From contig NZ_JAFBFD010000014.1 in NCBI RefSeq assembly GCF_016909125.1, positions 1 to 60,754 on the forward strand: a stretch of DNA of 60,754 nt, given 5' to 3'. Position numbers and translations under genes: made by a program. This stretch comes from Enterococcus lemanii (GTDB lineage Bacteria > Bacillota > Bacilli > Lactobacillales > Enterococcaceae). This document shows, piece after piece, positions 38,873-47,838 of this stretch. Positions within the stretch are counted from its first letter, which is position 1; every line of letters begins with the position of its first letter. The notes beneath the pieces are model-generated. The model made no database searches. It worked only from the letters and a program-made list of their open reading frames with translations, and was not told where the DNA came from.

Positions 38873-41335
38873 TTGGAAGACAAACAAAAAAATATTCAAG
38901 AAGTCAATTTGACGAGTGAGATGAAAGAATCCTTTATCGATTATGCGATGAGTGTCATTGTTTCGCGGGCTTTACCCGATGTACGTGATGGGCTAAAACC
39001 AGTTCACCGTCGAATTTTATATGGGATGCATGAATTAGGTGTGACTTCAGATAAACCGCACAAAAAATCGGCTCGTATTGTGGGAGATGTCATGGGGAAA
39101 TATCACCCACATGGCGATAGCGCCATTTATGAGTCAATGGTGCGTATGGCGCAACCATTTAGTTATCGTTACATGTTAGTCGATGGGCACGGAAACTTTG
39201 GTTCAGTCGATGGCGATGGTGCGGCGGCAATGCGTTATACCGAAGCCCGAATGAGTAAATTATCGATGGAAATGTTACGTGACATCAATAAAAAAACAGT
39301 TGATTTTAAAGGAAACTATGATGAAAGTGAGCAAGAACCTGAAGTTTTACCAGCGCGCTTTCCTAATCTATTAGTAAACGGAACGACAGGGATTGCGGTA
39401 GGGATGGCGACCAATATTCCCCCACACAACTTAAACGAAGTCATTGCTGCGATTGATGTTTTAATGGAAAATCCTGATGCAACGACGGCCGATATTATGG
39501 AAGTTTTACCAGGACCGGATTTTCCAACGGGTGGCTTGGTGATGGGGAAATCGGGCATTCGTCGGGCTTATGAAACAGGAAGAGGTTCCATTACGATTCG
39601 GGCAAAAGTTGAAATCGTTGAAAAATCCAATGGTCGCGAACGTATTTTAGTTACCGAACTACCTTATATGGTCAATAAAGCCAAATTAATCGAACGAATT
39701 TCTGAACTTCATCGTGACAAACGAATTGAAGGGATTACCGATTTGCGAGATGAATCTTCGCGTGAAGGGATGCGTATTGTCATTGATGTTCGTCGCGATG
39801 TCAGTGCTTCAGTCATTTTAAACAACTTGTACAAAATGACCGCTCTCCAAACGTCATTTGGTTTTAACATGTTGGCCATCGAAAAAGGCGTGCCAAAAAT
39901 CTTAAGTGTCAAACGCATTTTAGAAAACTATATTGAGCACCAAAAAGAAGTCATCATTCGCCGAACGCAGTTTGATAAAAAACGTGCAGAAGATAAAGCC
40001 CATCTTTTAGAAGGCTTGCGGATTGCTTTAGATCATATTGATGAAATTATTGCGATCATTCGTGGATCAAAAAATGACTCAGAAGCCAAAGAAACGCTCA
40101 TTGCACGCTTTACGTTTTCTGATCGTCAAGCGCAAGCGATTTTAGATATGCGTTTACGTCGTCTGACTGGTTTAGAGCGCGATAAGATTGAAAATGAATA
40201 CCAAGAATTATTGACCATTATTTCTGATTTAGCTGATATTTTGGCTCGACCAGAACGTATTTTAGAAATTATTCAAACCGAATTACATGAAATTGGGCAA
40301 CGTTTCGGCGATACTCGTCGAACAGAATTGTTGGTCGGAGAAGTCTTGAGTTTAGAAGATGAAGATTTAATTGAAGAAGAAGAAATTGTTATCACTTTAA
40401 CGAATAATGGCTATATTAAACGGGTGGCAAATAGTGAATTTAGAGCGCAACGCCGTGGTGGGCGAGGCGTACAAGGAATGGGCGTACATGATGAAGATTT
40501 TGTTCAAACCTTGGTTTCTTGTTCAACCCATGACATGCTCCTCTTCTTTACAAATCGCGGAAAAGTCTACCAAGCTAAAGGATACGAAATTCCAGAATAT
40601 GGCCGAACAGCCAAAGGAATCCCAATTATTAACTTACTTGGTATCGATTCAAGTGAAGAAATTCAAACGATTGTCTCTGTTAGCAAAGAAGAACAAAATG
40701 GGCAAGGTTTCTTGTTCTTTACGACAAGACTAGGTGTTGTAAAACGAACTTCAGTGACAGCATTTGCCAATATTCGCAGCAATGGTTTGATTGCGATTGG
40801 GCTAAAAGAAGACGATGAACTAGTCAACGTCTTGAAGACAACCGGCGAAGACGTTATGATTATTGGTACGCACGGTGGTTACTCAGTGACGTTCCAAGAA
40901 GAAGCGGTGCGTGATATGGGCCGAACGGCAGCCGGCGTGCGTGGTGTTCGTTTAAGAGAGGATGACTACGTAATTGGTGCGTCGATTATTCGCCCAGACG
41001 ACGAAGTACTCGTTATTACCGAAAATGGTTATGGTAAACGAACCAAAGCGTCAGAGTATCCAATTAAAGGTCGCGGCGGTAAAGGAATTAAGACGGCCAA
41101 CATTACTGAGAAAAATGGCCCATTAGCTGGTTTAACAACGGTTACTGGCGATGAAGACATCTTACTAATTACGGATAAAGGCGTCATTATTCGTTTCCAC
41201 GTCGCCGATGTTTCCCAAACAGGACGTGCCACGTTAGGAGTGCGCGTGATGAAGATGGAAGATGAAGCCAAAGTGGTGACGATGGCAACCGTCGAACCAG
41301 AAGAAGAAGTCGAAGAAACAACAACAGAAGAATAA
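38873..41335 (+). CDS. gyrA: DNA gyrase subunit A
   Basis: The DNA-cleaving subunit of gyrase, 820 residues, with an N-terminal winged helix and tower carrying the catalytic Tyr ([11 protein letters not shown]), followed by a C-terminal DNA-wrapping beta-pinwheel. The GyrA box is [10 protein letters not shown]. In the quinolone region the sequence is [17 protein letters not shown], with the wild-type Ser and Glu. The start is TTG at 38873 behind AAGGAGGT. The C-terminus is strongly acidic. Confidence 0.97.
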   Translation: MEDKQKNIQEVNLTSEMKESFIDYAMSVIVSRALPDVRDGLKPVHRRILYGMHELGVTSDKPHKKSARIVGDVMGKYHPHGDSAIYESMVRMAQPFSYRYMLVDGHGNFGSVDGDGAAAMRYTEARMSKLSMEMLRDINKKTVDFKGNYDESEQEPEVLPARFPNLLVNGTTGIAVGMATNIPPHNLNEVIAAIDVLMENPDATTADIMEVLPGPDFPTGGLVMGKSGIRRAYETGRGSITIRAKVEIVEKSNGRERILVTELPYMVNKAKLIERISELHRDKRIEGITDLRDESSREGMRIVIDVRRDVSASVILNNLYKMTALQTSFGFNMLAIEKGVPKILSVKRILENYIEHQKEVIIRRTQFDKKRAEDKAHLLEGLRIALDHIDEIIAIIRGSKNDSEAKETLIARFTFSDRQAQAILDMRLRRLTGLERDKIENEYQELLTIISDLADILARPERILEIIQTELHEIGQRFGDTRRTELLVGEVLSLEDEDLIEEEEIVITLTNNGYIKRVANSEFRAQRRGGRGVQGMGVHDEDFVQTLVSCSTHDMLLFFTNRGKVYQAKGYEIPEYGRTAKGIPIINLLGIDSSEEIQTIVSVSKEEQNGQGFLFFTTRLGVVKRTSVTAFANIRSNGLIAIGLKEDDELVNVLKTTGEDVMIIGTHGGYSVTFQEEAVRDMGRTAAGVRGVRLREDDYVIGASIIRPDDEVLVITENGYGKRTKASEYPIKGRGGKGIKTANITEKNGPLAGLTTVTGDEDILLITDKGVIIRFHVADVSQTGRATLGVRVMKMEDEAKVVTMATVEPEEEVEETTTEE

Positions 41336-41339
41336 AGTA

Positions 41340-41380
41340 AAAAAGTTTCTCGTTTGAAAAAATGAGGAACTTTTTTTCGC
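41340..41380 (+). terminator. gyrA terminator
   Basis: Imperfect stem AAGTTTCTC with GAGGAACTT (one G-U pair) followed by seven T. Confidence 0.75.
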
Positions 41381-41428
41381 GTAAATAGTTAGTGATGACA
41401 ATTATTTGAAGAAAATAAATTGAAACTC

Positions 41429-41540
41429 TTGCATAAATGGATGAAACCATGTATAATAATTTCTCGTGAGTAGTCAAATATGGCCACTCTCTCTGCTCTT
41501 TATAAATAGAAGAGCCTAAGTCCATAGGGAGGTGAAAAAT
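41429..41540 (+). promoter_or_regulatory. rpsF promoter and leader
   Basis: TTGCAT (41429-41434), 17 bp, consensus TATAAT (41452-41457). The 80-base leader holds a hairpin GCTCTT / AAGAGC (about 41496-41516) before the GGGAGGTG ribosome site. It may be a leader bound by S6 or S6-S18, which occurs in other Firmicutes, but I did not find the full motif. Confidence 0.6.
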
Positions 41541-41542
41541 CA

Positions 41543-41842
41543 ATGGAAAATGCGAAATATGAAATTCTTTATATTATTCGTCCAAACATTGATGAAGAAG
41601 CAAAAACAGCTTTAATCGAACGTTTCAACACAATCTTAACTGATAACGGCGCTGAAGTTATCGAATCAAAAGATTGGGAAAAACGCCGTCTAGCGTATGA
41701 AATGAACGGATTCCGTGAAGGTATCTATCACATCGTTAAAGTTTCTTCTCCATCAAACGCAAGTGCTATCAATGAATTTGATCGTCTTGCAAAAATCAAT
41801 GACGATATTATCCGTCACATGATTGTCAGAGAAGAAGCATAA
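41543..41842 (+). CDS. rpsF: Ribosomal protein S6
   Basis: A 99-residue small-subunit protein that pairs with S18 on the central domain of 16S rRNA. It begins [14 protein letters not shown] and includes [19 protein letters not shown] and the final [11 protein letters not shown]. First gene of rpsF-ssb-rpsR. A parS-like site sits between it and ssb. Confidence 0.97.
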   Translation: MENAKYEILYIIRPNIDEEAKTALIERFNTILTDNGAEVIESKDWEKRRLAYEMNGFREGIYHIVKVSSPSNASAINEFDRLAKINDDIIRHMIVREEA

Positions 41843-41845
41843 AAT

Positions 41846-41861
41846 TGTTTCATGTGAAACA
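41846..41861. other. parS site
   Basis: TGTTTCATGTGAAACA differs from the consensus parS by one base (T for C at the centre). It lies in the short rpsF-ssb gap, about 8 kb right of oriC. Confidence 0.75.
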
Positions 41862-41884
41862 AAACGATGAGGAGATGATCAGAT

Positions 41885-42388
41885 TTGATTAATAATGTGG
41901 TATTAGTAGGAAGATTAACCAAAGATCCTGATTTACGATACACTGCGAGTGGCACAGCCGTTGCGACCTTTACACTTGCTGTAAACCGTAACTTTACGAG
42001 CCAAAGTGGTGACCGTGAAGCAGATTTTATTAATTGTGTAATCTGGCGTAAGTCAGCTGAAACTTTAGCAAATTTTGCTAAAAAGGGTTCTTTAATTGGT
42101 GTAACTGGTCGTATTCAAACAAGAAATTACGATAATCAACAAGGGCAAAAAGTTTATGTAACCGAAGTTGTTGCAGAAAACTTCCAAATGTTAGAATCTC
42201 GTAGTGTCAATGAACAACGCCGTTCGGCACCAAGTGAGGGTTTTAATGCTAATCAACCAAGCTTTGGCAGCAATTTTAATCAAAATCAATCCTCTCAAGC
42301 AACCGGAATGCCTAATTTTGATCGAGACACGACCGACCCATTCGGCGGCTCATCAATTGACATTTCAGACGATGATTTACCATTCTAA
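41885..42388 (+). CDS. ssb: Single-stranded DNA-binding protein
   Basis: A 167-residue SSB with an N-terminal OB fold (about 1-105, starting [19 protein letters not shown]). A Gln/Asn/Ser-rich flexible linker follows, and the acidic tip DDDLPF recruits partner proteins. Start is TTG at 41885, preceded by GAGGAG. It lies between rpsF and rpsR as in nearly all Firmicutes. Confidence 0.97.
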   Translation: MINNVVLVGRLTKDPDLRYTASGTAVATFTLAVNRNFTSQSGDREADFINCVIWRKSAETLANFAKKGSLIGVTGRIQTRNYDNQQGQKVYVTEVVAENFQMLESRSVNEQRRSAPSEGFNANQPSFGSNFNQNQSSQATGMPNFDRDTTDPFGGSSIDISDDDLPF

Positions 42389-42412
42389 GAAATTTGATAG
42401 GAGGGAAATAGG

Positions 42413-42652
42413 ATGGCACAACAAAGAAGAGGCGGACGCAAACGTCGTAAAGTCGACTATCTTGCAGCAAACCATATTGAACATGTTGATTATAAAGACA
42501 TTGAATTATTAAAAAGATTTATCTCAGAACGTGGGAAAATCTTGCCACGTCGTGTAACTGGTACAGGAGCGAAAAACCAACGCAAACTTACTATCGCAAT
42601 CAAACGCGCACGTATTATGGGCTTATTACCATTCGTTGGCGAAGAAAATTAA
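42413..42652 (+). CDS. rpsR: Ribosomal protein S18
   Basis: A 79-residue basic small-subunit protein with the S18 core [18 protein letters not shown] and [15 protein letters not shown]. It forms a heterodimer with S6, encoded two genes upstream. The start follows GGAGGG. A terminator follows the gene. Confidence 0.97.
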   Translation: MAQQRRGGRKRRKVDYLAANHIEHVDYKDIELLKRFISERGKILPRRVTGTGAKNQRKLTIAIKRARIMGLLPFVGEEN

Positions 42653-42660
42653 TATTTTAA

Positions 42661-42688
42661 GATCTCACGTGAGTGGGGTCTTTTTTTG
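42661..42688 (+). terminator. rpsR terminator
   Basis: GATCTCAC with GTGGGGTC (two wobble pairs) then seven T, ending the rpsF-ssb-rpsR unit. The T run leads straight into a parS site. Confidence 0.75.
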
Positions 42689-42702
42689 TTTCACGTGGAA
42701 CA
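42687..42702. other. parS site
   Basis: TGTTTCACGTGGAACA, a perfect match on the reverse strand to TGTTNCACGTGAAACA and identical to the site at 22026. It lies between rpsR and rplI. Confidence 0.85.
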
Positions 42703-42725
42703 AAAAAGACGAAAACATTGATTTG

Positions 42726-42734
42726 TGCTACAAT
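42726..42734 (+). promoter_or_regulatory. rplI promoter (extended -10)
   Basis: TG-C-TACAAT: an extended -10 with TG at 42726-42727 and TACAAT at 42729-42734. No good -35 is needed with such an element. The leader runs about 100 bases to rplI. Confidence 0.5.
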
Positions 42735-42839
42735 GAAGAAGAAGATTTTTTGAAAATGAAGCCAAATGTCAGAGGCACTTGAAAAGCTTCAATAAATACT
42801 ATTTAATAGTATTAGGAAAGATAGAAGAGGAGTGATGAT

Positions 42840-43292
42840 ATGCGAGTAATTTTTTTAGCAGATGTCAAAGGAAAAGGCAAAAAAGGGGAAGTAAAGGAAG
42901 TACCAACCGGTTATGCCCAAAACTACTTAATTAAAAACAACTTAGCAAAAGAAGCGAATAAAGAAAGTTTAGCTGAAATGGCCGGCAAAAACCGAGCAAA
43001 AGAAAAACAAGATGCAGAAATCTTAAAAGAAGCACAAGCCTTAAAAGAAGTATTAGAAAAAGAAGAAACAGTCGTTAAAATTGTAGCCAAAGCAGGTGAA
43101 GATAGTCGTTTATTTGGTTCGATTCCTTCAAAACAAATTGCGGATGCTTTAAATCAACAATATAAAGTTAAGATTGATAAACGCAAATTAGATTTAAAAC
43201 AACCAATTCGTACGTTAGGCTTTACGAAAGTACCAGCTAAATTACACCATGAAGTAACAGCAACGGTTAAAGTTCAAGTGGTTCAAGGTTAA
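42840..43292 (+). CDS. rplI: Ribosomal protein L9
   Basis: A 150-residue large-subunit protein with two globular domains joined by a long helix (about 40-75). The N-terminus [21 protein letters not shown] and the following [13 protein letters not shown] are diagnostic. The start follows GAGGAG. In many relatives gdpP precedes rplI; here rplI has its own promoter and gdpP is absent. A terminator separates it from dnaB. Confidence 0.97.
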   Translation: MRVIFLADVKGKGKKGEVKEVPTGYAQNYLIKNNLAKEANKESLAEMAGKNRAKEKQDAEILKEAQALKEVLEKEETVVKIVAKAGEDSRLFGSIPSKQIADALNQQYKVKIDKRKLDLKQPIRTLGFTKVPAKLHHEVTATVKVQVVQG

Positions 43293-43327
43293 GAATTTTT
43301 AAAGTATCAATTGAATAATGAAATGGG

Positions 43328-43373
43328 AACTGCGTTATCTTGGGATTGATTCGATAACGTAGTTTGTTTTTCG
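43328..43373 (+). terminator. rplI terminator
   Basis: AACTGCGTTATC (43328-43339) with GATAACGTAGTT (43353-43364), one wobble, followed by TGTTTTT. Confidence 0.8.
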
Positions 43374-43392
43374 CCTTTTCAAAGAGTCGTAA

Positions 43393-43421
43393 TTGTGCTT
43401 CTTTCTAATTTTTAGTAGAAT
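43393..43421 (+). promoter_or_regulatory. dnaB promoter
   Basis: TTGTGC (43393-43398), 17 bp, TAGAAT (43416-43421), about 30 bases before the dnaB start. Confidence 0.6.
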
Positions 43422-43454
43422 AGAAAGCAGTGAAGAAACTAGGAGAGAAATAAC

Positions 43455-44828
43455 ATGAATGAAGTCTGGCAAGATCGTATCCCACCACAAGATATTGAAG
43501 CAGAGCAGGCCGTTTTAGGGGCTATTTTCCTTGATGGTGATGCTTTAATTGAAGCGATGGAAATTGTAACACCGCGTGATTTTTATCGTCGTAGCCATCA
43601 AATTATTTTTCAATGTATGATTCAGTTAAATGATCGTAGCGAGGCCATCGATTTAATTACATTAAAAGCTGAAATTGAAAAAAATAATACGATTGAAGAT
43701 ATTGGCGGTATTAGTTATTTAACGGAATTAAGTCAAGCGACGCCTTCTTCTGCTAGTGTGACCTATTATGCTAAAATTGTGGATGACAAGGCCGTTTTAA
43801 GACAGTTAATTCAAACGGCTAACCAAATTGTCTTAAGCAGTTTTGAACAAGGTGAAGAGGTCCAAACAATTGTTGATGCGGCCGAAAAAAGTATTTTAGA
43901 AGTTTCAGAAAAACGGAATAGTACCGGTTTTAAATCAATTGCCGAAGTTTTAAATACCACAATGGAAACAATTGATCGTTTGGCCCAAAGCAATGAGACG
44001 ATTACGGGTTTACCTACTGGGTATCCAGCTTTAGATAAAATGACTGCTGGTTTACAAAAAGAAGAATTGATTATTCTCGCTGCTCGTCCTGCTGTTGGGA
44101 AGACCGCTTTTGCCTTAAATATTGCTCAAAATGTTGGAACTAAAACAGATCGTTCAGTGGCGATTTTTAGTTTGGAGATGGGAGCGGAATCGTTAGTTAA
44201 CCGGATGCTTTGTGCAGAAGGTTCGATTGAAGCTGCGAATTTACGAACGGGTCAGTTAACAGAAGAAGAGTGGCGGAGCTTGATTGTTGCCATGGGCAGT
44301 TTGTCGCGAGCGAGTATTTATATTGATGATACGCCAGGGATTAAAATTTCAGAAATCCGCGCACGCTGTCGTAAACTGGCACAAGAACAAGGCAATCTTG
44401 GTTTAATTTTAATTGATTATTTGCAGCTAATTGAAGGAACAGGTCGTGAAAACCGCCAACAAGAAGTTTCAGAGATTTCACGTCAATTAAAAAAATTAGC
44501 GAAGGAATTAAAAGTACCAGTGATTGCTTTGTCTCAGCTTTCGCGTGGTGTGGAACAACGCCAAGATAAGCGCCCAGTTTTAAGTGATATTCGTGAATCA
44601 GGTTCGATTGAGCAAGATGCCGATATCGTTGCTTTTTTATACCGCGATGATTATTATCAACGTGAAGGCGGCGAAGATGAAGGAAGCATGGCAGAAGCGC
44701 CTCAAAACGATAACGTCATTGAAGTCATTATTGAAAAAAACCGAAGTGGTGCACGTGGAACCGTCGAGCTCCTCTTTGTCAAAGAATACAACAAATTTTC
44801 CTCCCTCTCCCCAAGAGAAGAATATTAA
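43455..44828 (+). CDS. dnaB: Replicative DNA helicase DnaB
   Basis: The hexameric 5'-3' helicase of the replication fork (DnaC in B. subtilis naming), 457 residues. The N-terminal domain begins RIPPQDIEAEQAVLGAI. The RecA-like motor has Walker A ARPAVGKTAFALN, Walker B LILIDYLQLI and the DnaB signature LSQLSRGVEQRQDKRP. The start follows GGAG. The stop codon falls in the first bases of a 120-bp tandem repeat, and purA, which often follows dnaB, is not present here. Confidence 0.97.
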   Translation: MNEVWQDRIPPQDIEAEQAVLGAIFLDGDALIEAMEIVTPRDFYRRSHQIIFQCMIQLNDRSEAIDLITLKAEIEKNNTIEDIGGISYLTELSQATPSSASVTYYAKIVDDKAVLRQLIQTANQIVLSSFEQGEEVQTIVDAAEKSILEVSEKRNSTGFKSIAEVLNTTMETIDRLAQSNETITGLPTGYPALDKMTAGLQKEELIILAARPAVGKTAFALNIAQNVGTKTDRSVAIFSLEMGAESLVNRMLCAEGSIEAANLRTGQLTEEEWRSLIVAMGSLSRASIYIDDTPGIKISEIRARCRKLAQEQGNLGLILIDYLQLIEGTGRENRQQEVSEISRQLKKLAKELKVPVIALSQLSRGVEQRQDKRPVLSDIRESGSIEQDADIVAFLYRDDYYQREGGEDEGSMAEAPQNDNVIEVIIEKNRSGARGTVELLFVKEYNKFSSLSPREEY

Positions 44829-45103
44829 CCAAGGTGAAGGAATCATCGTTTTGCTCTGAGCAACTGGAGATGAATCGGACCAAGCGGCACTTTCGCTTGA
44901 TCCGATTGATTGAAGTTGCCGAAAGAGCAGATGATTCATACCCGATAACCAAGGTGAAGGAATCATCGTTTTGCTCTGAGCAACTGGAGATGAATCGGAC
45001 CAAGCGGCACTTTCGCTTGATCCGATTGATTGAAGTTGCCGAAAGAGCAGATGATTCATACCCGATAACCAAGGTGAAGGAATCATCGTTTTGCTCTGAG
45101 CAA
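44826..45103 (+). repeat. 120-bp tandem repeat, 2.3 copies, each folding into a long hairpin
   Basis: Identical units at 44826-44945 and 44946-45065 and a partial third at 45066-45103. In unit 1 the arms pair in order: GAATCATC (44840) with GATGATTC (44930-44937), GCTCT with AGAGC, GCAACT with AGTTGC, and AATCGGACCAAGCG (44873-44886) with CGCTTGATCCGATT (44894-44907), around a 7-base loop. So each unit makes one 98-base stem with small internal loops. The first unit begins on the dnaB stop codon. Open frames read through it on both strands, but they follow the repeat and lack start signals. Confidence 0.9.
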
Positions 45104-45110
45104 AAAGTAA

Positions 45111-45147
45111 AAAAATAGGCAATGACTTCAAGTCATTGCCTATTTTT
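45111..45147. terminator. Bidirectional terminator after the repeat array
   Basis: A seventeen-bp perfect stem, 45111-45127 with 45131-45147, with A and T flanks. It ends the dnaB transcript and the convergent ABC-F gene. Confidence 0.9.
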
Positions 45148-46770
45148 TTAAGCATATAAAGCAGCTACGCGTTTTTGAACATCTTCGTTTTCTAAAAATT
45201 CATCATAAGTCGTATCAGCACGATCCACAATCCCGTTGGCTGAAACCGTAATAATCCGGTTTGCTAACGTTTGGATAAATTGGTGGTCATGAGAAGCGAA
45301 GAGTAATGAACCAGTAAAGGCCATTAAGCCATCGTTTAAGGCTGTAATAGATTCTAAGTCTAAGTGGTTGGTTGGGTCATCTAAAACGAGAACATTGGCT
45401 TTTGATAGCATATTTTTTGATAACATACAACGTACTTTTTCGCCACCAGATAAAACATTGACTTTTTTCATGACTTCATCGCCAGAAAAAAGCATGCGAC
45501 CTAAGAAGCTACGTAAGAACGTATTGTCGTCTTCTTCTTTATTGGCATATTGTCGCAACCAGTCTAAAATGGTCAAATCATTGGCAAATTCTGCACTTGG
45601 GTCTTTTGGTAAATAAGATTGACTCGTTGTCACACCCCAACGAACCGTACCACTGTCAGGCGTAATTTCACCCATTAATACTTTAAATAAAGTCGTGGTC
45701 GTAATATCGTTGTCAGCTAAGAAAGCCACTTTGTCATCTTTGTTTAAAGTGAATGTCACTTTGTCTAAGATTTTTTTGCCATCAATCGTTACTGACAAAT
45801 CATCGACTTGAAGTAAGTCATTGCCGATTTCACGTTCGGGTTTAAAACCAACGAATGGGTAGCGACGAGAAGAAGGCTTAATATCGTCTAAAGTAATTTT
45901 ATCTAACATTTTCTTACGAGAAGTCGCTTGTTTTGATTTTGAAGCATTGGCGCTAAAACGTGCGATAAAATCTTGTAATTCTTTGATTTGTTCTTCTTTT
46001 TTGGCGTTTTGTTGTGATTGTAATTTTAAAGCTAACTGACTTGATTCTAACCAGAAATCATAGTTTCCAACATAAAGTTGAATTTTACCAAAATCTAAGT
46101 CTGCCATGTGGGTACAAACTTTGTTTAAGAAATGACGGTCATGCGAAACAACGATAACGGTATTCTCAAAGTTAATTAAAAATTCTTCTAACCAAGCGAT
46201 TGATTGGATATCTAGTCCGTTGGTCGGCTCGTCTAGTAATAAGACATCGGGTTTCCCAAAAAGAGCTTGGGCAAGTAAAACTTTTACCTTTTGGCCAGCC
46301 GTTAGTTCGCTCATTAAAACGTGGTGTAACTCTTCTGGTAAGTTTAACCCTTGTAAAAGCATGGCTGCTTGTGGTTCGGCTTCCCAACCATCTAATTCCG
46401 CAAATTCCCCTTCTAGTTCAGCTGCGCGAATCCCGTCTTCATCGCTGAAATCAGGTTTCATATAAATCGCGTCTTTTTCTTTCATCACTTCATAAAGACG
46501 TTGGTGTCCCATGATGACTGTTTCCATTACTGAAAATTCTTCGTAGTCAAAATGGTTTTGTTTTAAGACCGCTAAACGTTCGTCTGGTCCTAAAGTAATA
46601 TTTCCGGTTGACGGTTGAATTTCTCCAGATAAAATTTTTAGGAAAGTTGATTTACCAGCTCCATTTGCACCAATCAAACCATAACAATTCCCAGGGGTAA
46701 ATTTAATATTTACATCATCAAAAAGTTTGCGATCTGAAAAATGCAAACTAATATCACTTACTGTAATCAA
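45148..46770 (-). CDS. ABC-F family ATPase (YbiT/YkpA-like)
   Basis: A cytosolic protein of 540 residues with two nucleotide-binding domains and no membrane part. ABC-F proteins act on the ribosome. Domain 1 is regular: Walker A GLIGANGAGKST and Walker B LLLDEPTNGLD. In domain 2 the Walker A is degenerate (AFLADNDITTTTLF, no GKS/T) and Walker B ends DDPTNHLD with Asp for the catalytic Glu; the signature LSGGEKVRCML is kept. A charged linker lies between (about 240-310). It resembles the YbiT/YkpA branch rather than known resistance ABC-Fs. Start is TTG at 46770 after GTGAGG. Confidence 0.88.
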   Translation of the reverse strand: MITVSDISLHFSDRKLFDDVNIKFTPGNCYGLIGANGAGKSTFLKILSGEIQPSTGNITLGPDERLAVLKQNHFDYEEFSVMETVIMGHQRLYEVMKEKDAIYMKPDFSDEDGIRAAELEGEFAELDGWEAEPQAAMLLQGLNLPEELHHVLMSELTAGQKVKVLLAQALFGKPDVLLLDEPTNGLDIQSIAWLEEFLINFENTVIVVSHDRHFLNKVCTHMADLDFGKIQLYVGNYDFWLESSQLALKLQSQQNAKKEEQIKELQDFIARFSANASKSKQATSRKKMLDKITLDDIKPSSRRYPFVGFKPEREIGNDLLQVDDLSVTIDGKKILDKVTFTLNKDDKVAFLADNDITTTTLFKVLMGEITPDSGTVRWGVTTSQSYLPKDPSAEFANDLTILDWLRQYANKEEDDNTFLRSFLGRMLFSGDEVMKKVNVLSGGEKVRCMLSKNMLSKANVLVLDDPTNHLDLESITALNDGLMAFTGSLLFASHDHQFIQTLANRIITVSANGIVDRADTTYDEFLENEDVQKRVAALYA

Positions 46771-46884
46771 TTCATTTCCTCACTTTAATTTTTATTGACT
46801 AAGGTCTCTTAGCATTATAAGGGGGAAAGGGGAATTTATCAAGTAAATCAAGGTTAGAATGCTGTTTTTATCACTGAATTCGGC

Positions 46885-46913
46885 TTGCCTAAAAAACCAG
46901 GGCGAATTATAAT
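46885..46913 (+). promoter_or_regulatory. ZIP transporter promoter
   Basis: TTGCCT (46885-46890), 17 bp, consensus TATAAT (46908-46913). Confidence 0.65.
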
Positions 46914-46970
46914 GAAGAAAGAAAAGAAAAACGCATTTATAATTAAAAGAAAGAAAAAAGGAGTAGACAA

Positions 46971-47789
46971 ATGATTGATTGGTTAGTAACACTAGTGCCG
47001 TGGCAACAAGCATTAGTTGGAACAGGTTTTACTTATTTTATGACAGCATTGGGCGCGGGGTTGGTCTTTTTCTTTAAAACAATTAATCGAAATGTTTTAA
47101 GTACGATGCTTGGTTTTGCTTCAGGTGTCATGATTGCAGCAAGTTTTTGGTCATTATTAGACCCGGCCATTGCGCAAGCAGAAGAAAATGGCGATATTGC
47201 TTGGCTGGTTGTTAGTATAGGTTTTGGCTTGGGTGGTTTATTTTTATACGCAGCGGATAAAATCTTACCCCATATTCATTTTGGCCCAGATCACGTAGAA
47301 GAAGGGATTCCAAGTCACTTTAAGCGAACGATATTGCTTGTTTTTTCAATTACGTTACATAATATTCCAGAAGGTTTAGCCGTTGGGGTGGCTTTTGGTG
47401 CAGCTGCAAGTGCCGATGATCCAAAAGCAGCCGTTTTAGCCGCGACGGCCGTAGCAATTGGGATTGGGATTCAGAACTTTCCAGAAGGTGCAGCGGTTTC
47501 GATTCCTTTGCAACAAGAAGGTTTGAGTCGGAGAAAAGCCTTTTTCCATGGGCAAGCTTCTGGGCTAGTTGAACCGATTGCTGGGGTGATTGGGGCTCTT
47601 TTAGTGACAAAAGTGACCTTTATTTTACCTTATGCTTTAGCTTTTGCCGCTGGTGCAATGATTTATGTCGTTGTTGAGGAACTCATTCCAGAAGCACGCG
47701 CAACAACGGAAAATCACCGTCATTTTGGGGTGTTTGGTACGATGCTTGGCTTTATTATTATGATGATTTTAGACGTTGCTTTAGGATAA
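46971..47789 (+). CDS. ZIP family metal transporter
   Basis: A membrane protein of 272 residues with about eight hydrophobic segments. The paired metal-site helices HNIPEGLAVGVAFG and IQNFPEGAAVSIPL are the signature of the ZIP/GufA (ZupT) group, which imports zinc and other divalent metals. A small His-containing loop (PHIHFGPDHVEE) lies before them. The promoter is consensus-like with no Zur box that I could see. The start follows AAGGAG. A strong terminator follows. Confidence 0.92.
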   Translation: MIDWLVTLVPWQQALVGTGFTYFMTALGAGLVFFFKTINRNVLSTMLGFASGVMIAASFWSLLDPAIAQAEENGDIAWLVVSIGFGLGGLFLYAADKILPHIHFGPDHVEEGIPSHFKRTILLVFSITLHNIPEGLAVGVAFGAAASADDPKAAVLAATAVAIGIGIQNFPEGAAVSIPLQQEGLSRRKAFFHGQASGLVEPIAGVIGALLVTKVTFILPYALAFAAGAMIYVVVEELIPEARATTENHRHFGVFGTMLGFIIMMILDVALG

Positions 47790-47793
47790 AAGC

Positions 47794-47838
47794 AAAAAAT
47801 CGCTCAAAGAATGGAAAGCATTCTTTGAGCGATTTTTT
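47794..47838. terminator. Bidirectional terminator
   Basis: A twenty-bp perfect stem, 47794-47813 with 47819-47838, flanked by A and T runs, serves the ZIP gene and the convergent proBA operon. Confidence 0.92.

Noticed and set aside
44637-45155. Open frames on both strands across the dnaB 3' repeat
   Set aside because: They repeat because the DNA repeats, lack start signals and, in part, run through dnaB or the terminator.
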